Assembly: GCA_036250225.1 (NCBI GenBank)
Contig: JAPZLL010000037.1
Span: forward strand, 300,712-364,711
Direction of reading: 5' to 3'
DNA from: Cercophora sp. LCS_1
Lineage: Eukaryota > Ascomycota > Sordariomycetes > Sordariales > Lasiosphaeriaceae
Length of the DNA stretch: 64,000 nt
Shown: positions 10,083 to 22,500 of the stretch, piece after piece
Numbering within the stretch: the stretch's first letter is position 1
Layout: every line of letters begins with the position of its first letter
Notes under the pieces: generated by a model
Seen by the model: the letters and a program-made list of their open reading frames with translations, nothing else
Database searches by the model: none
Told to the model about the DNA's origin: nothing
Program-made: the position numbers and the translations under genes

Positions 10083-10575
10083 AGTGCTAAACCAGGCAAA
10101 GAATAGGCCAGCAAAACGCTAGACGAAATTGAGGGCTGGACAAGCCCTCCTTAGAGATGGCACAGGGTGTTACCTAATAGTGCCACAGGTTCGATGCCAA
10201 GAGCGAGGCATTCGCGATTGTACCGTCATGAAAATCGAGGTGAGAATTGACCCTTGAGAAGAATATACCTGATTGATCCACTCTTGATTGCGGATGGGAG
10301 GCGTATTAATCGGTTGCCAAGCCGCGTATAGGGCTTGTTGACGTTACAACCTGTCAGCGCGTATTCAGCCCCATTCTGCGTATTCGCGAAACCACTGTCA
10401 GCAGGCATTATAAAGCAGATTGAGACTTGAGTTTCCAAACAGCGTCCGATTGCCTATCCACAACTATATAAATATTGAAGCTTCTGCCGCAGATTTCGAC
10501 ACAGCATATTTCACAGACTCACATCAATCGAAAAATCAGTGCCCCAGCTAGCTCCGACCCCTTCCAAGACCCAAG
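10083..10575. other. Intergenic region, promoter of the cupin gene
   Basis: No gene seen. It holds a TATA-like box at 10465-10472. Confidence 0.45.
10465..10472 (+). promoter_or_regulatory. TATA-like box of the cupin gene
   Basis: TATATAAA sits 104 bases before the ATG at 10576, inside a short AT-rich patch. Confidence 0.55.
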
Positions 10576-11354
10576 ATGCTCGCTCCCAAGACCCATTCCA
10601 TCATTTTCGCCTGGCTTGCCGCCTTGTCCTCCGTGACAGCAGCTCCCACGTCAACGACAAAAAGATCAACGGAGCTCAGCTTGACAGCCCAGCTCCAACT
10701 CGCAGACACGTACGTCTCCACGTCGGAGCCAAGTCCCTCACTAACAACCCAGCGCCATCGACCGCTACAAGCTCCTCCCCGACGACAAAGATTTCGTCTT
10801 TGACCACAACACAGCCGTCTTTCCTATGGCCAACCGCAAAACCTTTCCCGCCCTCGTCGGCTCAGGCATCAGCCTCGCTATCGCAGAGATCCAGCGTTTG
10901 TCTCCGGTTCTCACCTAATCTTCAGTGTTGACAACAAATAGCCTGCGGCTTCGCTTCCCTCCATCTCCACCCCCGCTCCGCTGAAATATTCACCGTCCTC
11001 TCCGGCCGTGTTTTGACCTCAACCGTCCCCGAAAGCGGCGTCGTCGATACCACCGGCAAGCAACGCGTCATAAGTACCGAGCTGACGGGTAACATGACGA
11101 CTATTTTCCCCCTCGGGTCACTCCACATGCAGTTTAACCCTGAGTGTACACCGGCTCTTGCCGTCGCGGCTTTTGCATCGGAGGATCCTGGCGCGGGATT
11201 GGTTGCGCCCGAGACTTTTGCGCTTGATGATGAGTATGTTGTTGATACCTTTGGAGGGAGTATCGCTGGTGATTATGTGGAGAGGGTGAGGAAGGCGATT
11301 CCACAGGGCGCGTTTTTTGAGGTTGAGGCTTGTTTGAAGAAGTGTGGGCTCTAG
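10576..11354 (+). CDS. Secreted cupin (germin/spherulin-like) protein
   Basis: Three exons, 10576-10709, 10753-10895 and 10942-11354, give 229 residues with very short introns (43 and 46 nt; CTAAC in the first). Residues 1-22 are a signal peptide (HSIIFAWLAALSSVTA). The cupin core carries both metal-binding motifs: GFASLHLHPRSAEIFTVLSG (G-x4-HxH-x4-E-x6-G) and PLGSLHMQFN (P-x-G-x2-H-x3-N). This gives the three His and one Glu ligands used for Mn or other divalent metals in germin-like proteins. Spherulin-type cupins are extracellular and linked to stress or spore formation. The enzyme activity, if any, cannot be told. It is co-directional with and downstream of the isocyanide synthase gene. 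Confidence 0.88.
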
Positions 11355-11721
11355 GGATGAGACGATGAGACGTGCTAGAAGGCTGTAGAGGATCTGTTCG
11401 AGCTGTTCTTATTTTGAGCGAGTACCGTATGTACGTTTCCTGGTGCCTTGTCAACTTCAGTTGGGCGTTGTGCAATTGGATCATCAGTTCTCAAAATGTG
11501 AGCGACAGTCTCACGGTGTACCAATCATATGTAGTTCCCGACCAGAATCTGCCTTGGAAAGGCATTCACCAGAAGAGGAAGAAGATTGGCCAGCACACGC
11601 TGATGGGCGGAGTATGCATGCAGCCGATCACGGGAAGCCTGAAAACTCGGAGACTGACCCATTTCCTTCCATCAGCTTTTCTCCCCGCACAACAAGCTCG
11701 ACCCAGCATTTTGACATCAGC
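11355..11721. other. Intergenic region between cupin and the HeLo pseudogene
   Basis: No gene seen in this stretch. Confidence 0.4.
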
Positions 11722-14460
11722 ATGGCCGAAACCGTTGGACTTGCCGTCGGGGTAGCCGGCTTGGCCGGACTATTCACGGCATGCATCGACGTCTTCAAGC
11801 TTGTGGAAACCGGCAGTCTTCTCGGCGAAGACTTTGAGCGTCTCGAGAGGGAATTTGAAAACAAGCACATCCGCCTCTTGACCTGGGGGCGCGCCTGCGG
11901 CTTCATTGATGCAGTTACTGGACTTGGGTGAGGAGCGTTACGAATCCATCAAAGAGACTCTGCGACTTATCCGTTCAATCTTTGCCGGCCGCCAAAAGTT
12001 ACACAGCCGTTACGGCCTGGAGGACTCTGAAGCAGTTATTACTCGGGCAATTAGGCCCGGTTTTCTCAATCTGCAACGCCTGGTTCCCAAAGCTTCATCG
12101 ACAAAACACCACTCGGGACAACGCTCGTCTGTGTTGAAAGCAACGCGATGGGCGATAAGCGACAAAGACAAGTTCAAAGAGCTTCTGCAACACCTGGAAG
12201 TCTTCATCAATGACCTGGAGCATTTTACCTCAAAGATGCCGGGTCTCGACATTGCTTACCGTCGGTCCGAGCTGATCCGGCAGGAGGTCGCCTCAGTCAG
12301 GGACACGACCGTCCTCGAAAAGATGGCCCACGTCGGCGCTGTTGGAAAGGATGCGGTATCTCATGCTGCAACGTTCAGATTGTGCGAGTTAGGTGACGCC
12401 AAATGTCAACCCACGGTTGCAATGCCTGTTGAGACTGGGGAGTGGGAGGTTCTTCGGGAAGGAGAACGGGCGAACATCGACCCCAGTGATGCTCACCACC
12501 AGGTTCTTCATCGAGTGTCTTGCGGGTTACGACAGACGACCATATTCTGCGACAAGCCAACATACGACTGCACCACAAGGGACGATAGCCAGTGGCTGGT
12601 CATCGATAAGGGGTATTCAGGTCACGCCACGGGTCTGCATCTTGTTGGAAAGCGGGAGGTTAACTTGAAGTCATACCTGGAGTGTCAGAACAAACTCTGG
12701 TGGCTTATCATCCAGGAGTATGCCTGCTGTCACGAAACGCATATCAACCGATCAACTGAGCCTTTAACCACTACGCTTCGACTCGTGCCTCCACAATTGT
12801 GTGAGACGATGAATTCGATGGAATGGTTATCAGCACCACCACCCTTTCACCCAGGAGCCGGGTTCCAGTATCCATTTGACTGGGTATATTATGAGGACCA
12901 TTACTCCGAGGTTTCCACTTACAGCCCCGCCCCGTGGACGAAAATGGATAAACTCGCAGCCCGATATCCGGAGTAATCCTCCGAGGTCATGAAGATGTTC
13001 GCACTGATAAAAGAGTTAACCATGGAAGACTACCGCCTTGTTTCTGAGTGGTACCAGAATATCTTCTATTTCTCAGACGCAAAGGTTACCGAAATGAAGT
13101 GGGAGCTACTTCCACTGGCCCTTGTATGCGATTCCAACGTCATCGAGGCATTGCTTGAGGGCTGACATTTTGTTTTCATAGCACCCCGAGTCCCCGGTGC
13201 TCGAGAGATTACCTAACGACGACGATATTTGCCTCTCTTTCCAGGACGGCTTCCCCCGTCGCACAGTTGATGCAAATTCGAACGAAGCGCTTGAAATCAG
13301 GGTGAGAAGGGAGTGCAAAACCCACAGAACTGGAACTTTAGAGACCCGAACCTTTGTGATTTCAAAGCCGACCTTCGAACGAGATAGACGATCACTTTCG
13401 GGCCTCCCTATCGTCCCGACAGCTTTCGACCACGGGTGCAACTACCATTGCCCATACGTCAGAGGCGGCAAGTTTCTGGAGATTCTCGATCCACAACCAG
13501 TGATCTACACCCCTTCAGGTTTCAAAGAGGTTCGCTCCCCTGTCAGGTCCTACGATCCCAAAGGCACGATGAGGAAGTTAACACTCAGGTGAGCAGACAA
13601 GTGACAACTAATTCATCGACTTCCAGGCTTCGAGCGAGGTTTTTCCATCACACGAACTCGATACATGGAAAAAGCCATCCATCAGATTTGAGCCAGATCC
13701 GTGGCTGGACGATGATAGCCCTAGCGACTCCTTCTACGACGTGGATATACACGACTGGCCTGAACGCCTACGATATGGCAGGAGCGCGTCAAAGGCGTGC
13801 GTCTGGCTTCAGGAAAAGGAGACTTATGCATGGTGTCAATGTGCGGTAACCACGCCGCATTATGTCTATGGCTTCCATCTCCGTAACTACGAGTGGAGGA
13901 AGCTCTTTGTTCGGGACATCCATTTCATAAAGGGCGACGACAGGGCTCTAATCAGGCTAGATTCCATTGCTTGTCCGAGTCTCTCGAGTCCTGAAAAGGG
14001 GTTTCACGCCCTCCAAGCCGAGCTTGCACAACTGAAGCTCGAGACTTGGCAAGGCACACGGGACCTCACATTTGGGAAAAGACGTAGCACCATCTTTAGT
14101 CTCGACGGTTCGGCAACGGAAGTCCTTTTCGCCGCCTCAAAAGTGGCGAGGAGGCTTGTATCGGGTCAAGCTTTCAAAGGCTAAGGGTGACTTGGCGGCC
14201 CGAATGCAGCAAGCCGTGAAACTCAGTCGCCGGTGGGGATGCATCATCGTGATAGAGGATATCCGGCAAGTCGTGGAAGGCACATCACCACTCATACGCA
14301 ATCATGCGACCCATTCGCGCAGCCATCGACGACAGCACCAGCATCTTTTTCTTCCTCCTATCCAGCCACGGTCTGCATGACGCCGAGCCTGAGGAGGCAC
14401 TCAGGTCTCTTCTAGAGGGGCGAGCCTCAAAACACTATAGCTTCAAGCTCGCGCGAGAAC
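11722..14460 (+). pseudogene. Decayed HeLo-domain plus AAA-ATPase-type gene
   Basis: From ATG 11722 the frame gives a HeLo-type start (VGLAVGVAGLAGLFTACIDV...RLLTWGRACG), as in the HET-S-related prion-inhibition/cell-death domain. After about 70 codons it shifts frame near 11925; the next frame continues the helical part to TAA at 12974. Coding sequence resumes in the same frame, with an intron 13124-13181, to about 13590. There either a non-standard acceptor (13589-13634) or a second frameshift is needed. Then follows sequence like the DUF7025 module found before fungal AAA+ domains (GFHLRNYEWRKLFVRDI). A worn Walker-A-like region (IFSLDGSATEV, no GKT) comes next, then another shift near 14150, a Walker-B-like stretch (LSRRWGCIIVIED) and a stop at 14378. 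With several lesions and a lost Walker A, it is inactive. Exact ends are uncertain. Confidence 0.7.
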
Positions 14461-14478
14461 CAGCGAAGCAACACCAAA

Positions 14479-15214
14479 TTAATTGCTGCGGGCGTCCGGG
14501 GCCGTCCACAGCATGGCATGGTGCTGAATGCCAATATCGACCTCGGAAATGACCTCGAACCCGTGCTTCTCATACAATGGCTTTCCCTCAGGCGTCGCAT
14601 ATAAAAACGCCTTTTGTCCCTCCTTGGCCGCCTGCTCGAGTCCCCAACGCAGCAACTGCGCTCCAACACCGCGTCTCTGATGTCCCGAATCAACAGCAAG
14701 AACCATCAAATCTGTCTCGTCAGCAACCCGCTTCCCATCATCATCAATGGAATCACTCACACCACATATCCTTATATCCCCTGGGCCCGAGAATCCGTTC
14801 CGACTCCTCCCCAATCATGGCCTCCAATCTCACCAACGCCTCGGCATCCAGCATCCCCGGCACCCAATTCTCAGCCGCATCACTTTTCGCCTCCTGCGTT
14901 GCCTCACCATTCGCCTCTGCCTTTCCCTCCCCTGCGTCAGACTCAACAACAACAGCAGGACGATCCCACTGCGCAAACCCAACAACAGTCTCTACACCAT
15001 CAACATCATCAACCACGACAAGCGTGTCTTTACCGTCACGCATCCGCCGGAGAGTACGCGCCGTGCGCCAAACTGTTTCCTCCTCGAACCAGTCTGCCCC
15101 TGGGACGCGGAGATGCGGCGGGAAGAGCAGGGTTGAGATGGTATCCGCAAAGGCGCGGGAGCCGATGAGGCCCATTTGGCGGGCGTCCGATTCGACGGCC
15201 GGGCGGAGGTGCAT
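14479..15214 (-). CDS. GNAT-family N-acetyltransferase
   Basis: Two exons on the minus strand, 15214-14761 and 14711-14479, give 228 residues. The 49-nt intron has GTGAGT and GCTGACG. Splicing creates the motif MWYLMVLAVDSGHQRRGVGA, the standard strand-beta4 and acetyl-CoA pyrophosphate-binding loop (Q/R-x-x-G-x-G/A) of GNAT enzymes. The C-terminal AAKEGQKAFLYATPEGKPLY and YEKHGFEVISE segments match the second half of the fold. The N-terminus has the usual LRPAVESDARQM start. The substrate cannot be predicted; many fungal members act on small amines. The gene converges with the HeLo pseudogene and ends almost at its remains. Confidence 0.9.
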
Positions 15215-15722
15215 GTTGTTCTCTTACTGACGGTATAGGTGGTGAGAGGTGGACAAAGGTGACTTGGCTGTATTTTGAAGTGAGGAGGTTGAGATGGGAC
15301 GAACTCGTGAGACGAGATGGTAAGATGAATCCGAAGTCCAGTCGTGAGAGTCAAGTTTTCGAAGTGGTGACTCGGGTTCGGGCCGTTTATACGGGTTTCG
15401 GCCGGCATGAGTCACGCCCCGCGCGGAGCTGACGTGTTCGGGCCGAGGTCCACTGGAGATCGTTCCCCGCTTTGGAAGGTGTAAGCTCGACCTTGTCCAT
15501 CGCCGAGCAGCATCCGCTTGGGCTGTATTGAGATTCACCATCTTGGTGACATATTTTGTTCATAGCTCGGGCGAGGATGATCACACTTTGGGATGCATTA
15601 TTGAAGGATCATATCAAGATTGCTCACTTATTTCATTCAGCTTCTAAATCATATCGGTTTCATCGTCCATACGGTGGAACTGTTCGCGTTAGCACAGCAG
15701 AAAGAAGTATCAACGCACTGTC
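15215..15722. other. Intergenic region between GNAT and methyltransferase genes
   Basis: No gene seen. It holds the promoter of the GNAT gene and the 3' region of the methyltransferase gene. Confidence 0.4.
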
Positions 15723-16852
15723 TTACCAGGGATAATACGCATGCCACGCCGGTTTCCTCATGGCAAGTCGCATTCTGTCCACCACATCCTGTACCTCATC
15801 AATCGTCCACCCAAGCACCTTTGTGGCAGTATATAGCAAGTATCCCTCGACGCCGTAATCACAGCTAACCACATTGAACGCGCCCACCTCCTTCCATTTC
15901 TTATCCACCGGCCACATGCCCAGTGGCAACTTGAAATCCTTGATATGCACCGCGCCCGCGAACCCGGCCTCCCTCATACCCGCCGCCATCTGACCATCCT
16001 CTGCGACCCGAAAAGTCCTCCCCATCCTCTCGCCACCCTGGTCAAACACCCTGCCCCATTCGTGGTACACCGAGTTTTCTGGTATCGAGTTGTCATCCGA
16101 CGTGATGTGTATCGTAAAATCAGTATGCTCCAACCACCCGCCGGGTTTCAAGCAGCGGTACGCTTCACGATAAAGCTCGGTCCAATCCCCAACGCTGCCA
16201 AGCATACACCGAATGTGGATAAAGTCGAAAGAGTTGTCTTGGTATACCCACGGCTTGGTGACGTCGTCGAGTTCGAACCTGCAATTTGGTGGACACCATA
16301 CGGGCTGACAAGTTAGCATCTTGTGTGCTACAGTAGGCAGAGAGGAGGATAGGGGAACAAACCTGGATAGGCGATAAATCCGTCCCAATCACCTCAGCCG
16401 ACGGAAACTTCTCGGCAACCTCCCTAAGGTACCACAAATTAGCAAGAGCACCAAACCCCAACCTAATCATGGGCTTCTCACACAGCCCAGATCCCCGTCC
16501 CCGTGCCAACATCCAACACAGCCTGCGGATTCTCCACCGGCGCCCGAAACAGCTTCCCCTCGTGCAGCAAAACCATCATGTGGTGATGAAATTCCAACGC
16601 GTCATTCTGCACCCCGTCATTAGGGCCCCAATACTCTGCGTTCTTGTAGTTGTGATATGTCCGTCCGTGAATCTCGCGAAAGCGCAGCACCGAGTCGTGC
16701 AGCGATGGTTCCGTGCTGAACGAGACATCGCTGCCGAGGGCGGAATCGTTGTCAACGGTCAAGTTGATGAAATCCGGGTCGACGTGGAGCTCCGAGGCGC
16801 GTTCGTGGTCGCCGTCGCCCTCGCTGTCCAGCGAGGTTGGGTCCATTTCCAT
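15723..16852 (-). CDS. LaeA-like SAM-dependent methyltransferase
   Basis: Three exons, 16852-16482, 16423-16363 and 16304-15723, give 337 residues. Both introns are 58 nt, and the second has GCTAAC. Splicing joins VLDVGTGTGIWAV to EVAEKFPSAEVIGTDLSPIQ, producing the complete SAM-binding motif I and the acidic end of strand 2. Motif II/III (FDFIHIRCMLGSVGDW, LKPGGWLEHTD) follows. The upstream segment YHNYKNAEYWGPNDGVQNDALEFHH is typical of the large fungal Tam/LaeA-like family, which includes secondary-metabolism regulators and many orphan methyltransferases. The 70 residues before it are acidic and disordered. The start at 16852 is the first of two close ATGs. The leader holds an A16 and T15 tract just upstream. 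Confidence 0.88.
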
Positions 16853-18653
16853 TATGGATGCATATTTTTTTTTTTTTTTTGCAGGCGTACTGTCAAGTTG
16901 GAAAAGAAGAAAAAAAAAAAAAAACAAAGAGAGAGGGGAAGTTACCTTATGCCAGGTTGGCGCACAGCGGTGCGGGGATATTGGGGTGTGTCATCCATGC
17001 CATTGGCGCGGAAAGCTCAAAAACTCACCGCCCTGCCGGCCGGGATTGCGCAGCGCTGTGCTGCATGTGGCTGCGTGCAGGAGATCATCGCCAACGTCGT
17101 ACCGCCAGTTGGTGGAAGTGGGGTGCTGGTACCGTTGCTTCGGGCCTATGACGAGTGGCGGGACGATTCCTCCGTCCGCTGTTGGCCGTTCTGGGACAAG
17201 GCAATCGCACTATTGATTGTCTCCGCCGTGTGGTTGGCTGTCGAGGCTTATTTACCTTACTTTAGCTCGACGCAGTCTAGGTATGCAACCGACATAATCA
17301 AATGAGTGTGTCAAGGGCCGAAGGGTTGGGCTTCTTTGCAGGCACTAAACAGTGTCACAAAATATAGTTGAAATCGTGAAAGCCGCGGCATCCGGCTTCC
17401 CGAACGACCATTTGGGCTTGCTTGCCTCCCCGAGGTATCTCCTCCCCTGGACCTGTGTTGGAACTTGGCAACCGATCATTGAGTTGAGCTCATTACAACG
17501 AGCAGGTCAAACCAACTTTCACTCAGCCTGCGGGATGGGAGCTACATAAACATGACACACATCCGTGCTGGACTCTATTGCAGAACCGACAGATTGGTAG
17601 CTACTCAGATATCCAGTCTCGTCATTCTCAGGCTCTGATCCCTCATGAGACTGGACATGCGCTAAGCTGTGGACCGAAACTGGTCTTATGCATCTCTACA
17701 CGCCCAGATCCGTGCCCCAAAAAGACCATGAGAGCCCATACACTAGGAACTGCGAACACGGCGGTTTGCAAAAACTTCAATCTCAAACGAAGAGAAAGAC
17801 AGGAAAGGGAAAAAGATGGAAAGAGATCAAGCACACTGCCAACACCTCCACACCTTTCAACAAACCTCCGTACTCCGCCGTCTGTAATTGCCGATCACTC
17901 GCATGCCAATACCCAAGAGGAAGTCTCCCGAACCCGCCGCTCGAGAAGTCTAATACTGCGCACCGCAAAATCCAACCCATCGCTTCCATTACCATGGCGG
18001 TTGTACCCCACACGGGACAGACTATAAATATTCATCATGAGTAGCAATCTGCGCCCCTTTTCCCGTCGTCGTCGTCTTGGTTGATAAGCAAGAAGCCAAT
18101 ATCATGCAGGCGCGCCACAATCCCGCATCCGTGACTTTTCTCGTGACTGTGGGTCTCTTTTTGTCCGCAAACCGGCGATGTTATCTTGGCAAGGCTGATT
18201 GCCGACCCGGCCCCTCAAGTTTTTGCTAATTCCATTTCATCATGCCATGTTCTCCGTCCAGAGTTGTAGTGCATGCTACCCCTCAGACTGCACACATGGC
18301 ATTGATAGGACAAAAACAACAACAACACGGAACACAAGCTTATTTATCAGGCGTAGCGATGCTGACAAAAAAGTGATCAATATTAAGCAAGAGCAGAGAA
18401 AGAGTTTGAAACTAAAATGAGTGACCAACCAAAAACACCATCAACACCAGTCTAAACAAAGGAGCGTTCCGTCACCGCCATCCTACCCGCTTTTGCTGCG
18501 TGTACGTTCTTCCCGTCCATTACCTCGTCCTCCAATACCTTCCATCCCGTTCCGTCCCGTCCCAGCCCTGCCCTGCCTTGAGATCCCACACCCACCTCTT
18601 TGCTCCTTCACCTCTGTTGCCACCCCAACATTGCCTGACAAGGGCGGGAGTGG
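16853..18653. other. Long intergenic region with homopolymer tracts
   Basis: No gene supported. Positions 16865-16880 (T16) and 16910-16924 (A15) are homopolymer runs 29 bases apart in the leader of the methyltransferase gene. The remaining frames overlap on both strands without family resemblance. Confidence 0.5.
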
Positions 18654-19587
18654 CTAATACCAAGTAGGCGCAACACTCCAATGCCGCAACAACCCCCTAA
18701 CAGCGCCCTCCCACTCAAAGGCGAAACACTCGGCCAACTGCTGTTCCTCCTCGGCACTGGGCATCCGCCCACCCCACATCTCGGGTCTGCTCGCCTCAGT
18801 CGCCGCAAAAGCCCCAATCAAATCATCATCGACAATCTTGACGAGGCACAGCCACGCCAGGTTCCAGCTCCTGTTCGACTCGGGGTCGTTCCTGACCAGC
18901 AATTGCGCGTGATTCAGGATGTCGCCACAAAAGGGGTAGTTGGGTGTTAGACCGCGTAGTTCGGAGAGCATCTGGTTCGACGAGACGTAGTAGGCCCATG
19001 CGGCTGTCATGGGGCCTTGGAAGGCGCGGGCGTCGTCTTCGCTGTCGGCGGTTGCGGCGACGCGCTCGATGCGGCAGAGCTCGGTTAGCGTGTTGACGCG
19101 GTGGGTTGTTAGGGATTCGATTAGTTGGCGGGTTGACTATCACTACCTATTAGCTGCTGTAGACTTGGAGGGTTCTAGATCTGAATGGGAAGGTGAGGAA
19201 GGATCGCCCAAACGGAAGGGGTAAAGAAGGATCAGTTGATGCATGGGATTGTCAAAAATGATCATCCGAATAGGAAAGGTGAGAGGGATCAGGTGATTGT
19301 GGATCAGTAAACGGTCTGTGTTTATAAACTAGTGAACGAATACGGCAGTGGTGGAACAAAGAGTTTTTGAACGAATACGGGCATGGGGGAGGGAAAGGGC
19401 AAGATGGGGAATCGGGGACCTGGCGAGCTCGGAGACCAGGGAAATGAGGGCAGGGGTTCGGACCGAGCACACTGACAGTGTGGGACGGAGCGTGATGTCC
19501 CGAGAGAAGAGAACATACCGATGAGCCCTTGGAGGACTTTTTCCCGGTGCGGGACGACGTGTGACGGTTGGACTTGGATGATGACAT
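18654..19587 (-). CDS. Unknown helical protein with Ser-rich N-terminus
   Basis: The best model is two exons, 19587-19519 and 19136-18654, giving 183 residues in phase. Exon 2 is convincing: an alpha-helical domain (QLIESLTTHRVNTLTELCRI ... ending WSVAPTWY). Exon 1 is a short Ser/Lys-rich stretch starting MSSSKSNRHTSS with good ATG context and a GTATGT donor. The 381-nt intron is long for this genome, but GCTAAT and TAG lie at its end. An alternative frame over exon 1 (LVDSRQHVIIQVQPSHVVPH) also looks protein-like, but its phase does not fit exon 2, so exon 1 is uncertain. I recognise no family. A (CAGCAT)n run lies in the leader near 19700-19726. Confidence 0.55.
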
Positions 19588-22500
19588 GTTGACGGCTGTC
19601 GACTAGACGGTAGAGCTGGACGGCAGAAAACAAGGGTTAAGGTTGGTTGATCCGAAGATGAAGCTGAGACGGTGCTGAGGTGTAAGACGATACGATACGA
19701 TGATGCTGATGCTGATGCTGATGCTGAGTGGGTGAGTAGCTGACCTGAGCGGGAGGGACGATGTTTATATCATCAACCCCCGATAGGCATCGACATTTGG
19801 TCCGGATGCTGTGCCGTGATGAGTCCCGTCCCGGCCCAATCGTTGACTAACAACCGTAGGGCTAATGGATAGAACTCGAAACCAAACTGCCCCCACAGGT
19901 GTTGAAGAAACAAAGTTGATGCCGTAATGGGTCAGCATGGACGGCCCAAGTACCGCCACACTGATGACGAAGACGGGTTCTAATACCAGTTTCAAGTCGT
20001 TGCCGGGACCTTGAATTAGAGTTGGCAGGGATGCACAGGCACTTCATCTCGGGCGGGTCTGGCAATGTACTGCAAGGACCCCGCCGCCGGGATCCTTTCG
20101 TGGGGGGCCTTCCGGGGAACATGTGTGAGACAGAACCGCCATGGCGGGAACAGGGCTGGTGCTGATGACAACTTAGCTCCGTGACAGTCAAGTCAGACGT
20201 ATTATTGGACGGCGAGAAGGGTGGGCCGTGATGACAAAAGAGGCAGACGCCTCGGTGCGGCTCAACTACGCTATTGAGCTTGGTGTAAAAGCATCATCAA
20301 GATGAACCGGCTAGATCCATGCACGCCTCGTTAGCGGTGAAGCATCAAATGAGGGAGCCGTGAGAGAAAAAGAGATGCCTGGAGACTCAGGCTTGCTGAC
20401 ATAGCGCCCGTATTTTGGGATAACTTCTGATTATGGAAGCTGGGTAGGTCAGTGGTAGCATGGCTCAGACCAGCGAGCCAACCAGAGACGCCATTGCCGT
20501 GTATACTGGATACCGTGTGAGTCCGTGACCTGGCGTCGCTCCCCCTCTCCACTTACACGTGGAAGACGGACCAGGGATAAAACGGTGGCCTGGGCTCAAC
20601 ATATCGCTTGTCTAGCCAGGGTGAGATTTTAGCTGACCAGCTCCCTCAGAGTTGCATCGGATCGCGGTTAAGGCTGCAGGGGGGATGCCAAGCCCGTACG
20701 AGCTGCCCGAGGGCTGCCAGTCCGGAAAAGCGCCGGCAAGGCATCAAGATTGGCTACGAAATTGCTGATGCGTATAATCGTATGGCTGGCAATTTTGCTG
20801 ATCTGATTGGCACGAGTCGTGTAGCAGTTGTCTGTTACGCGCACATGACTGGCGATTGGGGCCGAATGCCGGGTCTGCCGGAAGGCCCAGATCGGGGATG
20901 CGGGCGCCGGATCAAGACGTCAAACCGATTGCAGACAAAATTACGCGCGTGAAAGCGGTGAGTTTGCTGAACCATAGGGCTGGAACAAGGCGGCCACGGT
21001 GCTTGGCTTTGCTGACTGAAGAGGGCGTTTTGCGTCCCGAGATGCATCTCGACTCGAATGCTTGTTGCAGGTGTTTCGTCCGTTTTGGTTGCCAAAGGGG
21101 TTAAGTTTGCTAGATAAGCAGCCCCCAACGGTCACCTTCCAGGACGCCACGCCAAAAAACCCAATTCACACCGGCGCCGCGGGACGTTGGACCTGGACGC
21201 GGTCAAGCATTTGGCGGGGTAGCTCTTTCTCACTGTTCAGCCCCAGAGGCAGCCTGACAATCTCATTGGAGCCCCAACCTGCCCCTTCCCACAAAATTTC
21301 CGAGACGACGAGCTGAGGACCCCAAACGTCGGAGCCTGACGTGAGAGAGGGAGCCGAATCACATGGCTCCCGATTTTTTTCCCGTCTAGGAAGTTGTTGG
21401 CGTGCAATTGACAAAGAAACGCCGAGATATCGCGGTTGGGCTTGCGCGCGCGTGGCGCTTGTTGCTGTTGGCGATGGCCCATAAACCCTGCAATCCAGGC
21501 GCAGGCAGCGGAATTAGCTGTCGCAGGAAGAGGTCGCCCACCAGCCATCCGCGTTTTGTCGCGGGGAAAATAAACTTAAGTTGTGCGACAAACCTTTCTG
21601 CTCCTACCGCGCGGCTGTCGGCAGGAACCTTGAAGGCTGGTTCCAACGCCGCCACGGTTGTCTCGACTCTCGAGCGCCCCCCACCTCTCCATGTTTCGGC
21701 CTTTGACTCCCCTAACCCAAGTGTCCGGTCAGGATCAGTAAACAACGGCGGCCGACGCCGTTGGCCGCGCATTCGCCCGGTGTCGTCCGCATTTCCACCG
21801 TCGTTGAGAAGGACCTCCGCCCTCTATTGTCACGACGATCCTCTTTCCCGACACGTTGGTAAAGTACACGGAATGCAAATGCAAGTGGTCAATGCTACCC
21901 TCCCCGAACTTCTGACACTGATCGACTCATCTCCACATTCATGTGCCTATTTTACAATCAGATCATCAATCGCCAAAACCAATGACACTCTTCACCATTC
22001 AATTGGTCCTTTTCCGCATCTCGGAACACTCCCATCTAGCGATATTTTCCCATTTACTGCGAGTCATTTGCATCGCTTGCATTCGTCTCTCCTCGAGAGC
22101 ACGCCGGCAGCACGCAGTCAGGGGGCCAAGTCCATTTCGTCGCTGCCTTGGTTTCCAGCATCCAATAAGGTGTCAAAACCAGGGCGTCCGCGGTCCTCAA
22201 TGTGCCCCGCGGTTCAGCGCGACAGGGGTGCGGTTGATCTGCCGTGCCGGTGATGTCACTCAACTCACAGCGAGTGGACCCGGGGATGAGTCCGCAGGAC
22301 AACTGGACGTGGGAAGCGATTGCGACGCTAGATTTTCAGACATCTGCGTTTCTTGTAGTCAACCACTAGTCTACCACATCTACCTCCTCCGGGAAGCTGC
22401 TGGTACCCTACGGCAAGGCATATCATACGACGGAATGGTGATAACTCATCACCGTGTGTGCATTTTCCTTGGGCAGTGCATCGTAAATGCTGACACACGA

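Noticed and set aside
21402..22253. Long plus-strand frame of 283 codons
   Set aside because: Starts at GTG, is rich in Ser/Pro/Arg without any domain, and similar-length frames lie on the opposite strand. Typical of GC-rich noncoding DNA.
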